Source: an uncultured bacterium
Lineage (GTDB): Bacteria > Patescibacteriota > Gracilibacteria > Absconditabacterales > Absconditicoccaceae
Length of the DNA stretch: 41,492 nt
NCBI GenBank assembly: GCA_947168815.1
Contig: CAMVNG010000010.1
Span: forward strand, 1-41,492
Direction of reading: 5' to 3'
Part shown: positions 10,666 to 21,289 of the stretch, piece by piece
How positions within the stretch are numbered: the stretch's first letter is position 1
How the letters are laid out: every line of letters begins with the position of its first letter
Position numbers and translations under genes: made by a program
The notes under the pieces: generated by a model
What the model was told of the DNA's origin: nothing
Databases searched by the model: none
The model's input: the letters and a program-made list of their open reading frames with translations, nothing else

Positions 10666-12849
10666 ATGCTCAGTGATAATATTCGTTTTATAGCATTAGA
10701 TTTCGAAACAACTGGGCTAGATATCCATAATGATGTCCCTATTCAAATAGGACTTTTAGAATTTGATAACACATGAAATATTATAGGATGATTCCAATCC
10801 CTAATTCATCCTAAAAAAGAAGTAAAAGAATTAAGAAGTGTTGTTTGATTTATAACATGACTTTCTGTAGAAAAACTCGAAAATGCTCCTGAATGTGAAG
10901 ATCTCTTATCACAACTCTCTCCTTTTTTTTGACCAAATACTGTCATTATTTGACATAATGTTGCTTTCGATTTAGAATTTCTAAAAAAGTTTTTTCCAAC
11001 GTTACAATGGAAATCAAGCATTGACACCTTTCAACTTTCTCAAGCTCTAATACATTATACTCCTAGTTATGCACTAGAAGTTCTTATAGACACATTGAGA
11101 GAAAAACAATTATTTAAAGATATTTTAGCACGTCTAAGTCCTTATATTTGAGAGGAAGAAAATTATCATGATGCTTACTATGATTCTAAACTAACAATCG
11201 CTTTATTTTGGTATCTAATTAAAAGGGTAGAAACTTTAATTAATTCATACCCCATTCTTGAGCAACTTATTACTCTTTCTGATTGTCCATTTGCTTCAAT
11301 ATTTAAAAAAGCAGAAGTTTCTTCTCAACTACCTATAGATTTTCCATCTCTTAAAAAAATTGCAGCACCTAACACACAAATTCTCAGTTGAGACTATCCT
11401 ATTTCATTAGAAAAAACTATTCATTGACAAAAATACTCTGTCGATAATTTAAAATTCAAATCTTTGCTTTCATCTTTAGCTTCAAACAAACAGGTTATTT
11501 TTTCTTTTTCAAATAAATCAAAGCTTGATATTGCAAAGAATTTATTAGCTGATTTAGGAATCAAGAATCTATGATTTGTAAAGGAAGAACAGACACTCAA
11601 TCATGAAAAATTTTCTGCTTTCATTAATAAAGGACACTTTAATGAGAATGAGTTCTTCTTCTTACTGAAATATTTTTCTCATGCAGAACAAGGATTGTGA
11701 GTGTTAGAATTGAATACTAAAGGAGACTTTGAAATTTATACAGCACTAAAAGACCAAAGAGAAACCATCAATTATCCTGTAGTTGTAGCAACACATTGAG
11801 GTCTTTTTTCTCTTTTAGAGCAAGAAGAAAGATATAAGGATTATCGTATTATCTTCTTTGATGCAGAATGGCGATATAAGAGTTATAATCTTTATCTTTC
11901 TCGTTCTTATGATCTTAATTATACATTAAATTATCTTGATATGTTGAGCTATAAGTTTCAACTTCAATATGAACTTCAAAAAGATGAAAAAATTAAGGAT
12001 GATGCGGAACAATTTAATAATTTCAAACAATTTTTTACTGTTTTTATGTGAGTATTAGGTCAAGAAACAAAAGCTTTTTTTAAGAATACAGAAGCAACAA
12101 TTCAAACTCTTGAACCGCTTATTGGGAATATAGCCTTTTATAAAAGTAATAAACTTCTAGAAAGATTTAATTGAGAATGGAAAGATGTTTTAAAGGATGT
12201 CCTTCAACCGTCAGAATTTACAACTATATGGAAACAGATTGACCATATGCAAAATATCTTTCAAGGAATGATGGTCGTAGAAAAGAAAATGTATTCAAAA
12301 TCTGATTTCTATTTCCTTTATTCTGAAGAGATTAAATATACTAACTGGGATGATTTCTTATCTGAATTTAATAGTCATAAAACCATTTTCTTAACTAATA
12401 ATGATTCAACCGTTCCACGCCTTTTAGATGATGAAAAAATTCTTTCTTCTACATCTCAAGAAGAAGAGAAAATTTTCCCTTTAAGTAAAACAGCTTCAGT
12501 TTTAAAAGCTATTGAAAATTTTGATACAGTTAAATTTCCTAATTGAACTATCTTTATTTTATCAGTTAAAAAAGAGGAAAGTATTGCCCTTTTTGAAGAG
12601 TTAATAACAAAATGATTTGATAAAAAATTCCTTTTGCTTGTTGAAAATATTACTTGATGATCTTGAAAAAATATCTTTAAAGCTAAACAACAATGAGCAA
12701 AAATAATCATTTGAGGATATAATTTTTTACTGCAACTTTTTGCTCAAAAAATTGCAATTTCTCAGTTAATCATTTATAATAATAAGTGAAATCAGCAAGA
12801 TTTGATTTATAGTGATATTTTACGGTATGGTCAAGAAGCTCTCAGCTAA
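10666..12849 (+). CDS. DnaQ-family exonuclease fused to eroded DinG-like helicase, 727 aa
   Basis: Residues 7-180 are a complete DEDD 3'-5' exonuclease domain: DFETTGLD (12-19), GHNVAFDLEFL (about 95) and YHDAYYDSKLT (about 167). The rest follows the layout of DnaQ-DinG fusions such as those of Firmicutes, but the helicase signatures are gone. There is no Walker A around 260-290, and the region VVATHGGLFSLLEQEERYKD ends in FFDAEW where DEAH is expected. The chain stops at QLIIYNNKGNQQ, before motif VI. The stretch FFLLKYFSHAEQGLG and LNTKGDFEIY still match the Fe-S-helicase-like region in spacing. The exonuclease is probably active; the C-terminal part may only bind DNA or partners. Numerous UGA glycines. 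Its end overlaps the next gene by 23 bp. Confidence 0.85.
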
Positions 12850-13726
12850 TTTTAATATATATGACCTTTGGAAATTTCTAGGGGCTGTTTTGATTATTTT
12901 TTTATGAATTATCTGGTGAGTAAAGGAAAGTGGGGAACCAAACACTATGATTGAAGTCGATTACTACGCACAAACTACTGAAAATTCCGAAAATTTAATT
13001 GAAGAGGAAGAAGAACATGATGCAGCAAGAGATTATAAAGACAAATTAACGGCTATTTGTGCTTTACATCAATCTTGGTGCGATAAAATTACATGGAGTT
13101 GAGACATAGCAGACTATGAAAAAGTTGGATATGTCAGTCAATATTTTGCTATTTTCAACTTTCTTAATGAAGAATTAGTTAAAGGATTAGATATTTCAAA
13201 AGAATTTAGAACTTTAATAATCAATTCAAGTGCAGGGAAAAGAAGATGATGAGCAACATGGTCTAGAATTACTATTAACCTTGATTCATTTAGTGATGTT
13301 GCTCAATTCTGGCAAGTATTAACCCATGAGTTTTGACATATTGTCGATCTCTGAGTCTTAAATTGAAATAGTTCGAATATGGATCAAAATTATACCGAAT
13401 TTTGAAAAGTTAAGTTCTCCATTGACGATCCATCACTTGAGTATTATAAATATTCACGAAAGAATGAAGATATAAGAAGCGCATCAGCACTTAAAAAAGA
13501 TTTTTGTAGTGAATATTGAATGTCAAATCCTTTTGAAGATTTTGCTGAATGTCATAATCTCTATCTCAATAATAGGAAGCTCTTTAGATCTATGGCATCA
13601 GAAAGTACTATTTTGAAAGATAAATATAATTTCTTTGCTAATCTTTTTGATAATAATATTCTTTGGGATAATAAAACAGCAATGCTATATAAAGAATGGA
13701 GACCTTGGGATACTACAGTACTCTAA
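12827..13726 (+). CDS. Membrane-anchored zinc metalloprotease-like protein, 299 aa
   Basis: The 299-aa product has a hydrophobic helix at residues 17-34 followed by an acidic linker, so the catalytic part is probably outside the cytoplasm. LTHEFGHIVDL (about 165-175) is an HExxH zinc motif whose glycine is UGA. NPFEDFAECHNLYL (about 235-248) offers a downstream glutamate, as in gluzincins that protect or clip secreted substrates. The family is not firmly identified. The start overlaps the exonuclease gene by 23 bp in another frame, implying translational coupling. The only other sensible start would remove the membrane helix. A strong terminator follows. Confidence 0.75.
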
Positions 13727-13754
13727 GAACATAACTGTATCCAATATTTGTTTT

Positions 13755-13778
13755 CACAACTAAAAGTTGTGTTTTTTT
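13755..13778 (+). terminator. Intrinsic terminator after the metalloprotease gene
   Basis: CACAACT (13755-13761) pairs with AGTTGTG (13765-13771) over three bases and is followed by seven T. Confidence 0.88.
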
Positions 13779-13858
13779 ATAAAAAAAACAACAATTTTTT
13801 GGCAAAACTCCTTTTATCTTTATAATTGATATGATTTATATTATAGCGAAATCAATCA

Positions 13859-15862
13859 ATGGAATGAGAATCATCAAGAGAGGTAAAAATCTCAGCAGAC
13901 AAACATCATGAAGAAGCTGAATGGGTGAAAATCCAAATTCGTGATGCTCTATCAAGTTTAAGACAATGAATCGTTGCCGATAAAGCAAAAACTTTTTATG
14001 AGAAAAAAGATAATGAAATTGTCTACAACATGGACACTGTAAGGGGTTATTTAAGCACTCTTAAAGAGAAAAAAAGCTGGAAAGAACTCACATCTAGGAA
14101 TTCTTCTGCAATGATTATGGCAATTCAAATTTCCCTTTATTCTCTTGGATATGAATTTTGAAACATTGATTGATTATTATGAGATAAAACTAAACAAGCA
14201 ATTCAAAAATTCCAAAAAGATCATCAATTACCTGTCGATACTTATTGAAGAGCGTTACCTTCAACTATTGAAAAACTACTAGAAGCAATTTCTAAAAAAG
14301 AAGAAGTTGCCGTAAGTCAGCAAGATGAAAAAGAATATGTTGTAGTAGAGCAATGAACAGGTGTTGAGAAGTGAACAACAGAAGAACATATAGAAGAATG
14401 AACTGTATGAACAAATATAAAATATCCTTTAACTGATGGGGCGTTCTATACTCCTGATGAAAATATGGAATGGATTACTGCTCAAGAAACTATTCGTCCA
14501 GAAATACAAGAATTAATTAATTCATATAATTGAAATGCTGAACATTTTAAAAATGTTACAGAATTAACAAAAGCTGAAGTAAAAGCAATTTGTGAGATAC
14601 ATTGAATAGGTTCACAATACCTTTATTTATCTTCTCTTGAAAAAATTCATCCTGCAGCACTAGAAGAATTATCAAAGCATCACTCATGAGTTGAACTTTG
14701 ATTAAAGACACTCACAAAGGAACAGGCTCAAAAAATGGTAGGATTTAAATATGGTATTTGATTCAATAATTTAATTTCATTAGAACCATCCGTCATTCAA
14801 CCTCTTTCAAAAACTGAATGAAGATTAGAATTCTCTGCTATTAATCAACTTACTCCAGAAATAATGGCAGCTTTTTCTGAAAAGCAATTTTGAGATCTTG
14901 TTTTCAACGCTGTCGATTCTCTTGATATTCAGACTGCAGAAAAAATGGTAAACTATCCAGGGAAAATTTTTCTTAACAATGTAAAAGAGATTTCTGGAGA
15001 TATTGCTAAGGTATTATCAAAAAATCCTTGATCTATTTTTCTCAAAAATTTAGATGGTAAAAAGCCTCTTTCAAATGATGTATTAGAGTGATTATCTGCT
15101 ATGAATTATCTACAATTTAACTCTGATGTTGCTGATCAAGTTGAAGCTTATAAAAAAGAAAAAAAGATTGATGGGAAAGAATTATCTACTCCTATTCTCG
15201 AACTCTATAATTCAGGATTTAGAGATTTAGATTCTTTAAAAAATTTAACATCATTAACTTATGATGATGCTGTTCTTCTTTCATGAATAACAAGACCTTT
15301 GGACCTATCTTGAATAAAATCATTTGAACAAAAAACCTTCGAAGCACTCATGAAAGCAAATACAACTATAACATTATGACTTGAAGAATTTCCTGAAGAA
15401 TTAGCTAAAAGTGTTGAATGACGTACTTACTGATTAGATTTTATCAATCTAAAGCATCTTAATGAAAAAAGTGCTCAATATTTAGCACATTATTACTGAG
15501 CACTCGGACTCAATGAGTTAGAAACAATCACTCCTTGAGTGGCTAAGATACTAGCATGAAAATGGTGAAATGCTTTTATATCTCTTAACTGAATTCAAGA
15601 AGAGAATCCACAAGTCTTTGAAGAATTTAAAAATTATTCAGGAGGTGTTTCTTTCAAAAATATTACTTCTCTCTCTTTAGATTCTGCTATGATATTAGAA
15701 AAGAAATCCAACTGAATTATTTATCTTAATGGATTAACATTCCCAATTCCTGATGAAATCATCCCTTACTTAGCTCATAACATCACCCATATTTCAACTA
15801 ATGCTGATGTTAGTGGACAACTAGATAGATATCTTCATCCAGAAAAGTATGAACAATCTTAG
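13859..15862 (+). CDS. Peptidoglycan-binding-domain protein with leucine-rich-like repeats, 667 aa
   Basis: The 667-aa frame carries many UGA glycines. Residues about 82-140 are a PG_binding_1-type three-helix domain (IQISLYSLGYEFGNIDGLLG, then AIQKFQKDHQLP). A Glu/Thr/Gly-rich linker (about 150-190) follows. From about 215 to the end come irregular repeats of roughly 22-25 residues ending in strands such as LYLSSLEKI, LEFSAINQL, LVFNAVDSL, IFLNNVKEI, IFLKNLDGK, ISLNGIQEE and IIYLNGLTF, that is, a leucine-rich-like solenoid. There is no N-terminal signal peptide in the frame, and an in-frame stop lies five codons upstream of the ATG, so export is unclear. Binding to cell wall, its own or a host's, is inferred from the domain only. 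Confidence 0.78.
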
Positions 15863-15885
15863 TATCAATTTAAACAATATAAAAA

Positions 15886-15914
15886 AACGCTTAACCTTTT
15901 GTTAAGTGTTTTTT
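15886..15914. terminator. Bidirectional intrinsic terminator between convergent genes
   Basis: AACGCTTAAC (15886-15895) pairs with GTTAAGTGTT (15901-15910), with one G-U pair and a 5-nt loop. T follows on the plus side and A precedes it, so it can end both the repeat-protein transcript and that of the convergent CCA enzyme. Confidence 0.88.
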
Positions 15915-15935
15915 ATTTCATAAAAATAATGACAA

Positions 15936-17711
15936 TTACAGCTCTGATTCCCTATTTTTTAAGTGATTTGCTAAATTTAAATATATTTGTTTTTTTGTAT
16001 TCCTATTTTCTATATCTCCCAATACCCAATCTAATGCAACTTGAAGTAATTCTCAAACTATTTTTCATGGAGTTAAGTGAAAATGCTCCATAATATCTTT
16101 CCCATCAACGGCTAAATCCTTTGCTGTAAACTGCCCTTCTTTTTCATTAATTTGAACGAGAAGATCCTTTAAATATCGAGAATCACTAAGATCGCTTGCA
16201 TTCTGCAAAGGATTGTACATTCACAACCTATCGGCAATATTAATATCCAATAAATTATTAACTCTATCGAAACCATTCTCAGATAATAATTTTCTTAGTT
16301 TTTTTTCTCGATGAATTGGATTAGCCTGCAATATTTCTCATGGTGTATGATGTTCTTTTATATATCGTTCTATTTCTTCAATTTCTTTATTAGAAAAATT
16401 AAGATTTGAAAAATCTTCTTTTGCTAATATAGCTGAAGAATATCTATGATTCAAAGGTCAAGAAAGAATCTTTCTTATCTCTTCTCTAGAAAGATTTTTT
16501 TCGTATTCTGCATATTGTCAAACTTTTCAGACATCATGATAAAGCATAGCAAATCTTACGAGATAATTGTTATTAAATTGCTGAAGATGGTAAAGCGTTA
16601 AGAGAATGTGTGTATAGACATCAAAAGGATGATACCTAATTGGTTGATCAACATGCTTTGTTAATGCAAGTGACGGAAAAATAAATGAGAGCATCTCAGC
16701 TTCATCAATTAATCAAACCAAAGCAAAAGGATTTCATTCTTTAAATGCTTTTACAAGTTCTTCTCTTATCCTCTCTTTTGCAATATTTTTTAACAAATCG
16801 TGGTTCCTTTTCACTGATTTTCGTGTTTCTGTTTCAAAATCAAAAAGTTTCATTTTATTTGTTGGATTGCTTGGTTTATCTTTATCCTGTTTCTGTAGTT
16901 TTTCATTAATCACATTCACAAATCTTAATGCCCTAAGAAGTCTTAATGCATCTTCTTGAAATCTTGTGTCTGGATCTCAAACAGTTTGAATTCTTTTATT
17001 GTAAACATCATGCAATCCATGGGCAGGATCTATAATAATATGTAGATCTATATGTGTGTGTTTTTCATCTCATTTTTGTTCTCAAAGAGAATATCCATAA
17101 GTCTGAATATCTAAGAGATAGTAAATAAAATCGAGATCTGTTTTTGCGTGAGGAAAACATTGAGATAAAAGTTTTTCATCTTGAATAATCAATGTCTCAA
17201 AATTTTCCAAATAGATAAATCATTCTTTATTTAGAATACTAAGAATTTCTTCTTCTCATACTATTTTACTTTCTTTGTATTGAGGTGTTTTCACATTACA
17301 TGTTGTATAATACATTGCATTAATACTAAAATCTCTTCTTTTATAATCTAAAAGAATATCGTCACTCCAAAATATTTCTTCTGGATGACGGAAATCTCAA
17401 TATCAGGTTTCTGCACGCAATGGAGTTAATTCATATTTTAAGTTTCCTACTGTTTGATTCTGTGGAATTAATGTAATTGTTCAAAACTTTTCCGTAATGA
17501 AATGAGAAAGATGTTCTTTATTGATTTGTTCATATAATTCTAAAGGATTTCATGACATCGTAAAATCAATATCTTCAGGAGTAGTTGTTAATCATAAAAT
17601 AAGATCTCTCAGACCCCCCCCTACAAGAAAAAAATTAGAGGTATTTATTTTAGCCCTCAAAAAATGATGATGTTGTTTTAATACTTTTAACGCTCAAAAG
17701 TTAAAAACCAT
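15936..17711 (-). CDS. cca: CCA tRNA nucleotidyltransferase with HD domain, 591 aa
   Basis: The enzyme adds CCA to tRNA 3' ends, a step needed here because most visible tRNA genes lack CCA. Residues 30-36 form the G loop (VGGGLRD), and EDIDFT (46-51) carries the two metal-binding aspartates. RRDFSINAMYY follows near 118, DALRLLRALRFV near 250, and an HD domain (YHDVGK, near 388) in the C-terminal half. At 591 aa it is longer than usual. About 80 residues are inserted between RRDFSINAM and the DPxxGxxD-like segment, and there is a Lys-rich stretch near 265-295. The G-loop glycines are GGG GGG GGT in a run of eight G, very unusual in this AT-rich sequence. It could also be a poly(A) polymerase-like paralogue, but that is less likely. 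Confidence 0.9.
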
Positions 17712-17740
17712 TATTTCAGTAACATTTAAAGTTATGAGAA

Positions 17741-17768
17741 ACTATAAGTATTAAGGGATAAATATCAA
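17741..17768 (-). promoter_or_regulatory. Promoter of the CCA enzyme gene
   Basis: On the minus strand TTGATA (17763-17768), a 16-bp spacer and TATAGT (17741-17746), 30 bp before the start codon. It sits in the 181-bp gap between divergent cca and holA. I found no equally good promoter for holA there. Confidence 0.55.
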
Positions 17769-17892
17769 GAAGAACACTTGACTTTAGCATTAAGTACATT
17801 AATTATTTTTGATATAATTGACTTTTTAATCTTCCTTGAAAACATTAGATAAATAATTACACTTTTACTATCTTTAATATAAGAATTATTTA

Positions 17893-18882
17893 ATGCTTAA
17901 CTCGGTTTTCTTATTTACAGGAGAAAATATCTACCTTCTCAGACAAGAATTCCAAAGACGAAAAAACACTTTCGTTGAAAAGTTCTGAGTAGATAGTCTT
18001 TTTATTTTTAATAGTGAAAATCGAGATTTTTGAGCCGTAAAACAAGCACTTTATGCATGAGGACTTTTTGTTTCAAAAAAAATGGTTATTTTTGAGGGAA
18101 TACCAAAAGATTTAGCCCAAGAATGATGATTAAGTGCTGATAAAATTGATAAATTTATTGAAGATTTTCAAAACAATATTAAGCTCTTATCTCCTGACAC
18201 TACGATACTTTTTTTGTGCTACAAACCAGATAAAAGAACTAAAACTTATAAGCGGCTTTCAGAGAATGTCACTGTAAAACCTTTTGACAATTTAAAAGAC
18301 TCTCAATTAAAACAATTTGTAAAAGACCAAATTAGTCCTCTTATTATTTGATCTGATGAAATCACTTATTTCTTAGATAAAGTGTGAACCGACATGTATC
18401 GTATTAGTAACGAAATTGAGAAGTTAAAATATTGATTAAAAGAGGGAACTACAATTACAAAAGAAATAATTGATGAATTTGTTTTTTGACTTATTGATTC
18501 TAATACTTTCGCTCTTTTTAATAAACTCTTTAAAAATAAAATTGATGCTGTTAGATATTTAGAGAAGTTACAAAATGAATGAAAAGAACGATGAAACCTA
18601 ATTTGACCAATAACTTGGAATTTAAAAGTGTTCCTTACCTTGATTGATTATGGGAATCGTTGAATAAAAGACTCAAAACAAATAATTGCAGAAACAAAAC
18701 TTGCACCAATGACCGTTGCCACAAACATCAAAAATATGGATCTTCTTTTAAAACACCAAGAAACTATCAAGAGTATGTTTATGAGTATTATTGATATTGA
18801 TTATGCAATAAAAAACGGTAAATATCCAGATACTTATTTTTGGTTAACATTAAAAAAACTTTTTCTAGAAACAAATTTTTAA
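17893..18882 (+). CDS. holA: DNA polymerase III subunit delta
   Basis: The 329-aa product fits HolA, the clamp-loader subunit that opens the beta clamp. The N-terminus has the typical opening LFTGENIYLLRQEFQRRK, then VKQALYAGGLFVSKKMVIFEG, matching the family's pattern of a selected Phe/Leu-rich loop ahead of a strand. Further on, LLSPDTTILFLCYKPDKRTK, the central helical part (DMYRISNEIEKLKY) and the C-terminal collar region (KVFLTLIDYG) follow in order. The family is always divergent, so the call rests on order and length. It begins a plus-strand unit with the secreted protein, racemase-like protein and gpsA, each separated by only a few bases or overlapping. Confidence 0.85.
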
Positions 18883-18889
18883 ACCGAAT

Positions 18890-19507
18890 ATGTATTTTAT
18901 GAAAAAATATCTTATATGTAGTCTTTTCTTCTTATTTAGTTTCCCTGTTCTTGCTACCAAACAGCAAGAGCAACCTTTTCAGGAAAGATTATATTGTAAG
19001 GTTTCAGAAAATGCTGTTAGAGTATATTTATTACCAGAAGAAGGGACTTTAAAATGTCTTGATTATGTCAGTGTTGTAAATTCATATCTAAAAACAGAAT
19101 ACAATGTTATGATGCAAATCATAGCTAATCGTAATCGTTGAGATGATTTAGATTATCGAGACAGTCTTTATGAAGAGAAAAAAGAACAGTTTTTAAAGCT
19201 GTTTTCTCAAAGGACGATGATAAAAAAAGCGATGACAGATTTTGAGGATGAATTGCTTACAAAATCAAAATGATTCTTAGAAGAGACGCTTCAAACAAGG
19301 CTATCTGAACTCAATCTTCAAATAGAAGCACTCAATGAAGAATTAGAAAGAAATCCATCAAATTATAAAGTTGAAAAATCTTTACATGAATTAGAATTTA
19401 AAGAGTCTATTGTTGAAGAGCTACTGGTTGCAGAAACAATGGATACCTTTTTAAAAACATTCTCTGTTTATCTTACTTTATTTCCATTCTCTACATCATG
19501 AAAATAG
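18890..19507 (+). CDS. Secreted coiled-coil protein of unknown function, 205 aa
   Basis: The product has a signal peptide (MKKYLICSLFFLFSFPVLA) if counted from the second ATG at 18899; the first ATG at 18890 adds three residues. Cleavage after VLA is plausible. The mature part has two cysteines (YCKVSENAVR and LKCLDYVS) that could pair, and its second half (about 80-175) is strongly helical and charged, with heptad-like Leu spacing around LSELNLQIEALNEELERN. Only three UGA glycines. No family recognised. It lies 7 bp after holA, and its last ten bases overlap the start of the racemase-like gene, so translation is probably coupled. Confidence 0.72.
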
Positions 19508-20289
19508 GTATTATTACAAGTTGAATGGAAACATTGGCATTATTTCGTTTCCTTACACGTTATAACCATGAATATATCATCTATTTTGATTCATTAAATG
19601 CTCCTTATTGAGAAAAACATTTTGAGAGTTCTCTAAAAAATATAAAAAAAGGAATAGATTATTTAAAAGAAAAATGAGTTGACACAATAATTCTTCCTCC
19701 TTGTTATGAATTGTCGTTGCTAGAGAAAGAATCTCTTGTTTTACCTCTTTTTAAAACATATCTTTTTCAAGAAGTTTTCACCTATTCTTTAGTTGGTAAA
19801 TTGGGGCTTGCTTGAGAATATGCAGACCTTGAAAAAGGTCAGGGATTAATTGAAAATCTCTCCAAAAACTATCAACCTAGTTTGACACAAAAAACTACAA
19901 AGAAATTTTCATATCCGTTTCATTATCGATCTAAAGAAATGGGGATATTAAATCCGTTATTAACAAGACTTTCATGGAAGTCTTTACTTACAAATACTTT
20001 GATTAAACAAGAATTTCGTTATTTTAAAGATGCAAATGTCGACACAGTTATTCCATTAAATTATCTTTATTTTAACGGGGAAAGAACTCTTAGCAAATTC
20101 TTAAACTTTAAAAAAATTAGATTCCATAAATTAGAAAAATTAGAAAAAATCTTTACTGAATTAGTAAATAAGGAAAGTAAATATGAAGTTCAAATTCATG
20201 CAACAGATCAAAAAGATTTCCTATTAAGAGAAAAAAGAATGATTTGGTTACTTCAAAGAGGAAAATCTGTTAGCATTCAGCGACTTTAG
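19498..20289 (+). CDS. Glutamate-racemase-like protein with lost catalytic residues, 263 aa
   Basis: The 263-aa length and fold pattern are those of MurI/aspartate-glutamate racemases. IGIITSGMETLALFR replaces the family's DSGxGGL opening, so the acidic residue is Thr. NAPYGEKHF matches the RxPYG segment but without its Arg. VDTIILPPCYELS aligns with the ACNTA loop and keeps a Cys but not the Asn-Thr. VDTVIPLNYLYFNGE stands where the second catalytic Cys (GCTHYP) is expected, giving Asn instead. Racemase activity is therefore doubtful. The gene is in an operon-like run with holA and gpsA and is convergent with murL about 1 kb away, which could make a racemase dispensable. It might have a regulatory or altered-substrate role. 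Confidence 0.72.
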
Positions 20290-20308
20290 TTTTTATTATT
20301 GTGGAAAC

Positions 20309-21289
20309 ATGAAGTGTGCTTTATTAGGAGCATGAAGCTGGTGAACTGCTATTGCGCAAGTATTAGCCAGTAATAATCACGAAGCTTGGCTTCGATCAAT
20401 TAAAGAATCAGACGTAAAAAATATTATGCAATATAGAGAAAACAAAGAATATCTTCCTTGAGCAAAGTTAAAGGACTGAGTTTTTTGTTCATTAAATCTT
20501 GAAGAAGTGGTCAATAATACAGAAATAATTGTCCTGTCTTTACCTTCTCATGCCTTACGTAGTGGTTTAGACCAATTAAAAAAATACTATAATAATCAAA
20601 CAATCGTTCTCGCAACAAAATGATGGAGAAGTAATCATTTTTTACCGCTTTCTACTTTAGTTGAAGAATTCTTATGAAAAGACATCTCCCTTGTTGTCCT
20701 TTCTTGATCTTCTCATGCAGAAGAAGTTGTTAGATGAGTTCCAACTGGTGTTGTCTTGGCATCAAAAGATTTACAGCAAGCAGAAAAAATTAAGACACTC
20801 CTACAAAACGATTGGTTCAGATGTGTTATATCAGAAGATGTTGTATGAGTTCAACTTTCTTGATGATTAAAGAATGTTCTCGCCTTAGCTTGTTGATTAA
20901 GTGATGGTTTATGATTCGGAGTAAATACAAAAGCTTTAGTTATTACCGAAGGTATAAAAGAAATTAAATGTATAGGAGAACAACTTTGAATTGAATTAAA
21001 AAGCATTTTTTCTTATGCAGGAATAGGTGATATTTATGTCACTTGTTCTAGCACGTTAAGTAGAAACTGGAAAGCTGGTAATGCTCTGGCTCAGGGATAT
21101 ACAAAACAAGAAATAATCTCTTGAAAAGTAACCAATATGGTCTGTGAAGGACTTTATATTATTGATATATTTGAAGAATATATCAAAACAAAGCAAATGA
21201 ATTTGCCTTTAATTGAAACATTAATTGGAATTATTAACGGGAACAAAGATACTAGAAAAGAATTTGAAAACTTCATTAAAAACATTTAG
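20309..21289 (+). CDS. gpsA: Glycerol-3-phosphate dehydrogenase, NAD(P)+
   Basis: GpsA reduces dihydroxyacetone phosphate to sn-glycerol-3-phosphate, the backbone of phospholipids. The 326-aa product has the dinucleotide motif LGAGSWGTAIAQ (residues 6-17), in which Gly is UGA and the neighbouring Trp is UGG. This is direct proof that UGA is not Trp here. IIVLSLPSHALR, TIVLATKGW and VVLSGSSHAEE follow. The substrate-binding region GGLKNVLALACGLSDGLGFG carries the catalytic Lys, and AGIGDIYVTCSSTLSRNW matches the conserved GxGDLxxTC...SRN segment. It is the last gene of the holA run. Its stop codon overlaps that of convergent murL by three bases. Confidence 0.95.

Noticed and set aside
20309-20345. 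UGA as tryptophan (code 4) or selenocysteine
   Set aside because: In GpsA GAGSWGT the Trp is UGG and the flanking invariant glycines are UGA; the same holds for P-loops and PSGH motifs, and the frequency is far too high for selenocysteine.
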